From an uncultured Oscillospiraceae bacterium (GTDB lineage Bacteria > Bacillota > Clostridia > Oscillospirales > Ruminococcaceae), in contig CATNEU010000108.1 in assembly GCA_950097605.1 (NCBI GenBank), positions 1 through 5,904 on the forward strand: a DNA stretch of 5,904 nucleotides, read 5' to 3'. The notes under the pieces were generated by a model. It searched no databases. It worked only from the letters and a program-made list of their open reading frames with translations, and was not told where the DNA came from. Positions 1-5,000 of the stretch are shown here, piece after piece; positions within the stretch are counted from its first letter, which is position 1, and every line of letters starts with the position of its first letter. The position numbers and the translations under genes are program-made.

Positions 1-74
1 GCGTCTATGAGGTCAAGGCGGTCGACGCGGCGGGCAACGAGTCTAAAACACTCAAATTTGAGATCAGGAGATAG
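1..74 (+). CDS. C-terminal end of a protein ending in a fibronectin-III/Ig-like strand (partial)
   Basis: The frame starting at base 3 reads VYEVKAVDAAGNES, then KTLKFEIRR and a TAG stop at 72-74. The 'Y-x-V-x-A-x-D-x-x-G-N-x-S' pattern is the typical last-strand signature of fibronectin type III and related beta-sandwich domains, which are common at the C-terminus of secreted glycoside hydrolases and surface proteins of Gram-positive bacteria. Only 23 residues are visible, so the main function of the protein cannot be told. There is no anchor motif (no LPXTG or dockerin) after this strand, so the protein ends directly with the domain. Strong terminators on the same strand follow 77 and 117 bases after the stop, as expected for the last gene of a transcription unit. 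It is convergent with the HAD gene. Confidence 0.72.
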   Translation, partial: VYEVKAVDAAGNESKTLKFEIRR

Positions 75-82
75 ACACGGGA

Positions 83-150
83 TTTTCCACAGGACCACAT
101 CCCTTGCAATAGGCGCCGCAATGCGGCGGCAAGCGGGGGAGGGTGGAAAA
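83..150 (+). other. Imperfect long hairpin in the 3' untranslated region
   Basis: Three nested pairings can be read. TTTTCCAC (83-90) pairs with GTGGAAAA (143-150), CTTGC (103-107) with GCAAG (129-133), and CGCCGC (114-119) with GCGGCG (123-128) around the loop AAT. Unpaired bulges separate them. The element starts nine bases after the upstream stop codon and abuts the first terminator stem at 151. It may act as a stabilising 3'-end structure, but there is no evidence of function beyond pairing. Confidence 0.4.
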
Positions 151-185
151 GGGGCGCATACAACCAAGTGTATGCGCCCCTTTTT
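151..185 (+). terminator. Strong intrinsic terminator, probably bidirectional
   Basis: A perfect 12-bp stem is formed by GGGGCGCATACA (151-162) and TGTATGCGCCCC (169-180), with a six-base loop, followed by five T at 181-185. Four A precede the stem (147-150), so the minus-strand transcript also sees a U run. The element lies between two convergent genes and can end both the upstream + strand gene and read-through from the HAD gene. Confidence 0.9.
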
Positions 186-190
186 GCGAT

Positions 191-232
191 ACGGTTTAAC
201 GCCTGCAACGCGCAGGCGTTAAACCGTTTTTT
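191..232 (+). terminator. Second tandem intrinsic terminator
   Basis: A perfect 16-bp stem, 191-206 with 212-227, has the five-base loop AACGC and runs into six T (227-232). It begins five bases after the T run of the first terminator. The longer stem and U tract make it a good back-up terminator on the + strand. On the - strand no immediate U run follows it, so it works in that direction only as a structure. Confidence 0.85.
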
Positions 233-237
233 ATAAC

Positions 238-319
238 CGCGCCAGCAAATCTCTGATTTGCACGTGCCAAAGGCACGAATCAGCGCAAAACGCGCTGGTC
301 GCGATTGTTTCAAAACAAT
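238..319. repeat. Cluster of small palindromes (REP-like structured DNA)
   Basis: Four short hairpins lie end to end. GCAAATC/GATTTGC is at 245-251 and 255-261, CGTGCC/GGCACG at 263-268 and 272-277, CAGCGC/GCGCTG at 281-286 and 292-297, and ATTGTT/AACAAT near 304-319. CGCGCCAGC (238-246) can alternatively pair with GCTGG and CGCG (294-303, one bulge), closing a multibranched fold around the inner hairpins. No credible reading frame crosses the block. It may be a dispersed extragenic palindromic element, but a single window cannot show copy number. Confidence 0.5.
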
Positions 320-343
320 AGCCCAAAGGCACAAATCAGCGCA
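267..343. repeat. Pair of 21-bp direct repeats
   Basis: The 21 bases at 267-287 and 323-343 differ at one position only (G277 against A333). Both begin CCAAAGGCAC and end AATCAGCGCA, and they are spaced 56 bp apart. The first copy contains half of a small palindrome; the second lacks the upstream arm. This looks like internal duplication within the intergenic element. Confidence 0.7.
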
Positions 344-352
344 CACCGAGCA

Positions 353-466
353 GCGGCTATTTTTTATTACAACAGGAAACCCAAAGGGTTTCAGTCCGAA
401 ACGTAACAAAAAATAGCGTCCTGTGTTTTTCACTATATAGCGGTGGTGCGGCTATTTTTTATTACA
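353..466. repeat. Direct and inverted copies of a GCTATTTTTTATTAC motif around a GAAACCC hairpin
   Basis: A 19-bp sequence starting GCGGCTATTTTTT occurs identically at 353-371 and 448-466. The second copy overlaps the stop codon of the HAD gene (462-464). A third, inverted copy is at 403-417, with one difference from the copy at 356-370. Between them GAAACCC/GGGTTTC (376-382 and 386-392, loop AAA) forms a strong hairpin. In RNA of the minus strand the single difference becomes a U-G pair, so the HAD transcript could fold 356-417 into a complete long stem. The block is therefore a plausible 3'-end structure for HAD mRNA, although no classic stem followed by a U run is seen there. Confidence 0.6.
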
Positions 467-1253
467 GGGAGAAAACCTGTTTGAGAACCTGGACAACACC
501 GTCCTCGTCGTTGGATTTTGCCGTGAAACGGCAGAGGCTCTTGAGCTTTGGATGTGCGTTTTCCATTGCATAGCTGTGTGCGCAAGCCTGCATCATTTCG
601 CAGTCGTTGAGATAGTCCCCGAACGCCATGCTCTCCTCCGGACGGATGCCATACCGGTCCTGCAGAAGCCGGATGGCCGCCCCTTTATTCACGCCGGGGT
701 TCATGAGGTCCACCCAGCGGTCGCCCGAAAGGCTCACGACGAAGCGGTCCCGGAAGGCCTTCAGCGCCGGATAGCTGTTGGTTTCGGCGTTTTCGAGGTC
801 GAAGACCGCGATTTTGCAAATCGCGTCGGGGATCTGCGCGGTTAACAGATCCGGAACCAGCTCCACCTGGTTGTAGTACATCTGGACGTTTTCGATGAAA
901 AATGGATGCTGGTTGTCGATATAGGCGGACCGCCCGCCGCAGAGAACCGGAAGCGCATGCCGGATCTGCCGGACGGCGCGGACCGCCTCGGCGATGCGGG
1001 CAGGTTCAATGGCGCTTGTGAAGATGTTCCGGGCGCCCTCATAGATAAACGAGCCGTTGTCGCTGATAAAATAGAGTTGGTCTGCGAGCGGTCCAAAATG
1101 GCAGGCAAGGTTTGCATATTGCCGGCCGCTCGCGGCGGCGAATCGAACGCCGCTGTGCAGCAGCCGGCGCAGGATGTCGGGCAGTTCGGGAGAGAGTTGT
1201 TTCTGGCTGTTTAAAAGGGTGCCGTCCATATCGGCGGCGATCAATCGGATCAT
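462..1253 (-). CDS. Cof-type HAD-IIB family sugar-phosphate phosphatase
   Basis: The complete 263-residue protein has all four HAD motifs. Motif I is DMDGTLLN with nucleophile D8 and D10. Motif II is the Ser of ASGRQY (S42). Motif III is K190 in NKGAAI. Motif IV is GDYLND (D213, D217) for Mg2+ binding. The segment between motifs II and III fits a C2B cap, and ISDNGSFIY is a usual Cof-family signature. Family members are cytoplasmic Mg2+-dependent phosphatases acting on sugar phosphates, flavin or PLP phosphates; the substrate cannot be read from sequence. The start is the ATG at 1251-1253, because AGGAGG lies five bases upstream and the protein then begins MIRLIAADMDG as in the family. A TTG six codons earlier (1269-1271) would place the Shine-Dalgarno sequence inside the gene. 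It is monocistronic, convergent with the upstream partial gene and divergent from the GH84 gene. A role in handling sugar phosphates from GlcNAc breakdown is only inference from position. Confidence 0.93.
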   Translation of the reverse strand: MIRLIAADMDGTLLNSQKQLSPELPDILRRLLHSGVRFAAASGRQYANLACHFGPLADQLYFISDNGSFIYEGARNIFTSAIEPARIAEAVRAVRQIRHALPVLCGGRSAYIDNQHPFFIENVQMYYNQVELVPDLLTAQIPDAICKIAVFDLENAETNSYPALKAFRDRFVVSLSGDRWVDLMNPGVNKGAAIRLLQDRYGIRPEESMAFGDYLNDCEMMQACAHSYAMENAHPKLKSLCRFTAKSNDEDGVVQVLKQVFSL

Positions 1254-1258
1254 AAGCG

Positions 1259-1264
1259 CCTCCT
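1259..1264 (-). promoter_or_regulatory. Ribosome binding site that fixes the HAD start
   Basis: On the minus strand AGGAGG is followed by five bases and ATG at 1253-1251. This favours the ATG over the in-frame TTG at 1271-1269. Confidence 0.85.
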
Positions 1265-1293
1265 GTCGCAATCTGTAGGTTCGTACGATTGGT

Positions 1294-1323
1294 ATTATAG
1301 CAGATGCGGTTTGGGCGTGTAAA
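1294..1323 (-). promoter_or_regulatory. Sigma-A promoter of the HAD gene with extended -10
   Basis: Reading the minus strand, TTTACA (1323-1318; five of six matches to TTGACA) is followed by an 18-bp spacer and a perfect TATAAT (1299-1294). TG-C stands just before the -10 box, giving an extended -10. Transcription would start near 1287 and leave a leader of about 33 bases that includes the ribosome binding site. Confidence 0.8.
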
Positions 1324-1382
1324 TGAGCGCGGCGCGCAAACTTTTAGCAGGCCAATGCCTCTAAATTGGATATTGTGTTTGG

Positions 1383-1418
1383 ACTTGCACTTTAAAATGT
1401 GAATATTTTATAAATTTT
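1383..1418. other. AT-rich block in the divergent control region
   Basis: This is a stretch of almost only A and T between GC-rich flanks. It contains AAAAT/ATTTT (1394-1398 and 1405-1409) and TATAAA (1409-1414). A promoter reading right would pair TATAAA with TTGCAC at 1385-1390 (18-bp spacer), which matches the -35 consensus poorly. The block might be a regulator site or weak promoter for the short ORFs. From 1419 to about 1530 I see only the distant repeat CGCAGAG/CTCTGCG (1423-1429 and 1466-1472) and nothing else that can be named. Confidence 0.25.
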
Positions 1419-1544
1419 ACGGCGCAGAGTGGCGCGGATAGAGACGGCGGGAGCTGAATCCGAATCTCTGCGGCGAGTGACTTACAGGATTTGCCGTTTC
1501 CCGCTGCGCGCAAGACTATACATTTCCCATACGGGAGGACTGCA

Positions 1545-1652
1545 ATGTGGAGCCAAACGGCCCTTGGAAAAGTGCAGAAGTCCGTAAACGGGACAAATAT
1601 GCCGCTTATCTGGAATAATCAAAGCCAAGATCGTCCTTACATAGAAGCATAA
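1545..1652 (+). CDS. Candidate small ORF, 35 codons, unknown function
   Basis: The ATG at 1545 is preceded by GGGAGG (1533-1538) with a six-base gap. The peptide starts MWSQTALGKVQKSVNG and ends in QDRPYIEA before TAA (1650-1652). It has no hydrophobic segment, no cysteine and no family motif that I recognise. The frame is open further upstream to 1458, so it could also be the tail of a decayed longer gene, although no good upstream start was found. The stop codon overlaps the Shine-Dalgarno sequence of the next small ORF, an arrangement typical of translationally coupled genes. Only a weak promoter candidate is visible upstream. Support rests on ribosome binding sites and tandem layout alone, so this remains tentative. 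Confidence 0.3.
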   Translation: MWSQTALGKVQKSVNGTNMPLIWNNQSQDRPYIEA

Positions 1653-1665
1653 GGAGGGTGTTGTC

Positions 1666-1743
1666 ATGACATGGAGCTGCTGCGATATATTATACGATAT
1701 GTATAATATATCAGAAAATGGGCTGGATTTCTGTCTATATTGA
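1666..1743 (+). CDS. Candidate small ORF, 25 codons, cysteine-containing peptide
   Basis: A near-perfect AAGGAGG (1651-1657) is followed after eight bases by ATG at 1666. The peptide is MTWSCCDILYDMYN followed by ISENGLDFCLY, stop TGA at 1741-1743. It is acidic, carries three Cys, and has no signal peptide or membrane helix. The Shine-Dalgarno sequence begins inside the stop codon of the 35-codon ORF, suggesting coupling. Its codons also carry the 12-bp inverted repeat (1684-1712), and its TGA lies within the -35 box of the GH84 promoter, so the DNA here has at least two competing readings. It could be a leader peptide, a small regulator, or a chance ORF after a purine-rich stretch. I do not recognise a family. 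Confidence 0.35.
   Translation: MTWSCCDILYDMYNISENGLDFCLY
1684..1712. promoter_or_regulatory. Perfect 12-bp inverted repeat, probable operator upstream of the GH84 promoter
   Basis: GATATATTATAC (1684-1695) and GTATAATATATC (1701-1712) are exact reverse complements around the five-base spacer GATAT. The repeat ends 27 bp upstream of the GH84 -35 box. That position suits an activator or an upstream operator for a dimeric regulator. Each arm also contains TATAAT on one strand, but no good -35 box stands at the right distance on either strand. The regulator is not encoded in this window and the motif does not match an operator I can name. Confidence 0.6.
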
Positions 1744-1768
1744 CAAAAACTGAGGATTTCAGTATACT
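1740..1768 (+). promoter_or_regulatory. Consensus sigma-A promoter of the GH84 gene
   Basis: TTGACA (1740-1745) is a perfect -35 box. After a 17-bp spacer comes TATACT (1763-1768), five of six matches to the -10 consensus. Transcription is expected to begin near 1775. TGTC at 1732-1735 and GACA at 1742-1745 form a short inverted repeat over the -35 box that could be a second regulator contact. Confidence 0.88.
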
Positions 1769-1774
1769 GATTGC

Positions 1775-1895
1775 GAACGAAGTAACGATTTTTTTTGTTA
1801 TTTGTGTAGGCAGAAGAAATCGGGTCTTGGTCTGTCGGCAGGGGGCACGACCCCTTCCCATACATATTTCTACACATTAAGGAGGCATTTGCAAC
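1775..1895 (+). other. 5' leader of the GH84 mRNA
   Basis: About 120 bases lie between the predicted transcription start and the ATG. They contain a run of eight T (1789-1796) without a stable stem before it, so it is not a convincing attenuator. A small hairpin is possible: AGGGGG (1840-1845) with CCCCTT (1851-1856) around CACGA. GGGTC (1822-1826) could instead pair with GACCC (1849-1853), giving two exclusive folds 23 or more bases ahead of the ribosome binding site. No known riboswitch class is recognised. Confidence 0.4.
1879..1885 (+). promoter_or_regulatory. Ribosome binding site of the GH84 gene
   Basis: AAGGAGG is followed by ten bases and ATG at 1896. The spacing is slightly long, but no nearer start exists, and this ATG gives a proper signal peptide (MRVRAKRLIACVLSL). 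Confidence 0.85.
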
Positions 1896-2006
1896 ATGAG
1901 AGTTCGAGCAAAACGGCTGATTGCCTGTGTTCTCTCGCTGATGATGGTGCTGTCGATGGCAAACGGCAGTCTCCAGCTTCTCGGGAAAACGCTGTTTGCT
2001 TCGGCG
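1896..2006 (+). other. Signal peptide of the GH84 enzyme
   Basis: The N-region MRVRAKR has four positive charges, followed by a hydrophobic core LIACVLSLMMVLSM. A probable signal peptidase I site lies after ASA (residues 35-37), just before the first domain starts at NLALGK. The region between core and site is longer than usual, so cleavage could fall a few residues either way. No lipobox Cys is placed to suggest a lipoprotein. Confidence 0.75.
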
Positions 2007-5000
2007 GCCGGCGAAAACCTTGCACTTGGCAAAACGGTTTACGCGTCCGGTACCGAGGTAAACGACGGCAGATGGAAGCCGGACAAGGTTGTGGACGGCG
2101 TGGTCAGCAAGGATTCACGCTGGTCGTCCAACACGTCCGACGATGCGTGGATCACCATTGACCTCGGTACACCGGCCGAGGTGGGCAAAGTGGTATTAAA
2201 CTGGGAGCTTAAAGCGACCCGGTTCAAGCTGCAGGCGTCTAACGACAACAGCAACTGGCAGGATATCTTCACGGCTTATGCAGAGACAGCCAGCCCCGGA
2301 GAGAATTCCACAGTCCATGAGATTGTACTGGATGCCCCGGTAAGCGCGCGCTATATCCGCATGCAGGGCATCGAGAGAACGCCGGTCGAGCCGGGCGGCC
2401 CGGTCTATGGCTACTCGCTCTTTGAGTTTGAGATCTATGCGCCCGACGTGGTGCTGCCGGATGCCGAAGCTGCACAGGCGGTCCTCGATTCGATCAACGT
2501 GCCCAAATCCACCCAGCAGAACTTTGCGGTGCCGGTAAGCGGCATACAGAACGCGGTTATCGCGTGGACTTCCTCCCATCCGGAGATCATCAGTGTCGGC
2601 GAAGACGGCGCGGCGGTTGTCACACTGCCCGAGACGTCCACAGTTGTCACGCTGACGGCGGCCGTTACGGTCGGCGAGGTCACGCTGCGGGAAGAATTCC
2701 CGGTCAATGTGAAATCCGCCGACGAGGCGCCGGTTTCCTACTCCCTCTATCCGCTCGTGCAGAACATGCAGACAACCGCGGATACCATCTCGATCACCAG
2801 CACGGTCAACGTGGTGGTCGACAGCAGCGTTGACAGCGCCACAAGAGCCTATCTTGCCGAAGTGCTTGCGGGCAACGGCCTCACGGCTGTATACAGCGAC
2901 GCGGCGGTAGAAGGCAGCACCAACCTGCTGCTCGGCGTGAGCGGTTCGGACAGCGCAGTAGACCAGTATTTTGCAGGCGTTTCCTACGACGCCGATGCAC
3001 TTGCGGCCCATCACGACGCCTATGTGCTGGATATCAGCGACGCCAGTGAAAACGGCGCCATCGCCATCCTGGGCAAAAACAGTGACGCGGTGTATTACGC
3101 GGTCGCCACGCTGCGCCAGATATTGGAGACCAACAGCAGCCGCGCAACCGTGATGACCCTCACCGACTGGGCGGACACCCAGTTCCGCGGCTTTATCGAG
3201 GGCTTCTACGGCCTGCCCTGGAGCTATGAGGACCGTGTGAGCCTCATGGAATTTGGCCAGCAGTTTAAAATGAACTCCTACATCTACGGCCCAAAAGACG
3301 ATCCCTACCATCGCGACAGTTGGCGCGAGCTCTACCCCGACGATCAGCTTGCCGACATTGTCAAGCTTGTGGAAAAGGGCCAGGAAACCAAGGTGGAATT
3401 CATCTGGGGTATCCACCCGGGATTTGACATCGACCTGTTCAGCGAGGACGATTATCAGGCGATGATCGCCAAGTTTGAGCAGCTCTATAACGCCGGCGTC
3501 CGGCAGTTCAGCATTTTCATGGACGATATTGACACCACCAAGGCCTACAACGAGCGCGAGCAGCTCGTTAAGGTGCTCAACCGCGTGGAGACGGAATTTG
3601 TGCAGGCAAAGGGCGACGTTAAGCCGCTGATCTTTGTGCCCTCCTACTACAACAAGTCCTGGAGCACCGGCAGCGCCGGACAGGCTTACCTGCGTGCGCT
3701 GGCAAATCTCGAGCCGGATATCCAGATCATGTGGACCGGCAACAGTGTCATGTCGGATATCGACAATAGCACCGTCCAGTGGGTTCGGAACCTGGTGGGC
3801 CGCGATATCTATATCTGGTGGAACCATCCGGTCAACGACTATGCGAAGGATTCCCTGCTCATGGGCGAATCCTACCGTTTGGGCAACGACGTTAAAAACA
3901 TGAGCGGCTTTGTGTCCAACCCGATGAACCAGGCCGAGGCCTCGAAGGTCTCGCTGTTCTCGGTCGCAGATTACACTTGGAACATCGGCAAGTTCAACCA
4001 GAGTACAAGCTGGCAGCACTCGTTCGCCTATGTCGCGCCCGACGCGGCCGAGGCGCTGTACACCTTCTCGAAAAACGTTTCCGACCCGTCTCCGAACGGC
4101 TCGGGCGTTGTCAGAGAGGAATCCGCTTACCTGACCAGCACCCTCAGCTCGTTTAACAGCGCGCTGAACGCCGGACGGGATCTCACGGAGCTCGGCACCC
4201 AGCTTGTGGACGAGTTTGTCAACATCCAGAAGGCCTGCCAGGAGCTGCGTGCTTCAAAAGCGAACCCGGCTCTCGTCAAGGAGATCGAGCCTTGGACCCA
4301 TTCGCTGGAGCAGGTCGCCCTTGCGGGGGAAAAGGCTGTGCGCGTTGCCATGCAGTTGCAGGATGAAAACGCCGACGCGGCTGCCATTTGGAACCATTAT
4401 TCCATCGCTTCCACGGCAATCCAGCGCGCCAAGACGTTCACCACGCTGACCGATGCGGGCAACACGGTCGTCAAGGCGGGCAGCAAACGGCTGCAGCCGT
4501 TTGCAAATAACCTGATCGCCAACCTGGAGAGCCGTGTGCGCACGGCCGTGCTGGCGGACGTCAACGACGCCAAGGACACCGCGAAAGCCTATACCAACGT
4601 GGCGGCCTATGAGCAGGCTGTTGTGACGGTCGGCACGTCTTCCGTTACCCTTGAGAATTTGCAGAGTGTCACGCTGCAGCCCGGCGAGTATGTCGGCCTG
4701 CGGGCGGATACGCTCAAAAACGTCACCGAGATGACCGCGCAGGAGCTGCCCGAGGCGCTCACGGTGCAGATTTCCGAGAACGGCGTTGTCTGGCAGGATG
4801 TCCCGGCAGAGGGCTTTGCCGGCACGGTCACAGCCAAGTATGCGCGCGTATGCAACAACACCCAGCAGGCTGTGAACTTCGACCTGACCGGCTTTGGCTT
4901 CAATACCCTCGCGCCGCTGACCGGCATCACCGGTTCGCTGGGCGGTGGTATAGAGGCCTACTCGGGCTCGGTGAACAGCACGCTTGACGGCAGCCTGAAT

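Noticed and set aside
7..222. Open frame of 71 codons on the plus strand
   Set aside because: It is in a different frame from the fibronectin-like tail, has no ribosome binding site, and reads through the first terminator and most of the second.
5..433. Open frame of 142 codons on the minus strand
   Set aside because: It runs through both terminators and the palindrome cluster and overlaps the upstream gene's end. It starts with GTG and no ribosome binding site, and its composition is that of translated repeats.
552..1214. Plus-strand open frames inside the HAD gene
   Set aside because: They are shadows of a well-supported HAD phosphatase on the opposite strand.
1684..1712. The inverted repeat as an intrinsic terminator or as terminal repeats of an insertion sequence
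   Set aside because: The stem is AT-rich with no U run after it, and there is no transposase or target duplication around it.
1789..1796. Run of eight T in the GH84 leader as an attenuator
   Set aside because: No stable hairpin precedes it; only a four-base pairing around the run is possible.
1482..1877. Open frame of 131 codons on the minus strand in the divergent region
   Set aside because: It covers the GH84 promoter and leader, lacks a convincing ribosome binding site and resembles no protein family; it is likely chance in AT-rich DNA.
2196..4019. Open frame of 607 codons on the minus strand
   Set aside because: It lies entirely inside the GH84 gene, antisense to conserved catalytic motifs. 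The sense strand has a clear family and G/C-rich third positions, which remove stop codons from one antisense frame. The antisense product shows no recognisable domain.
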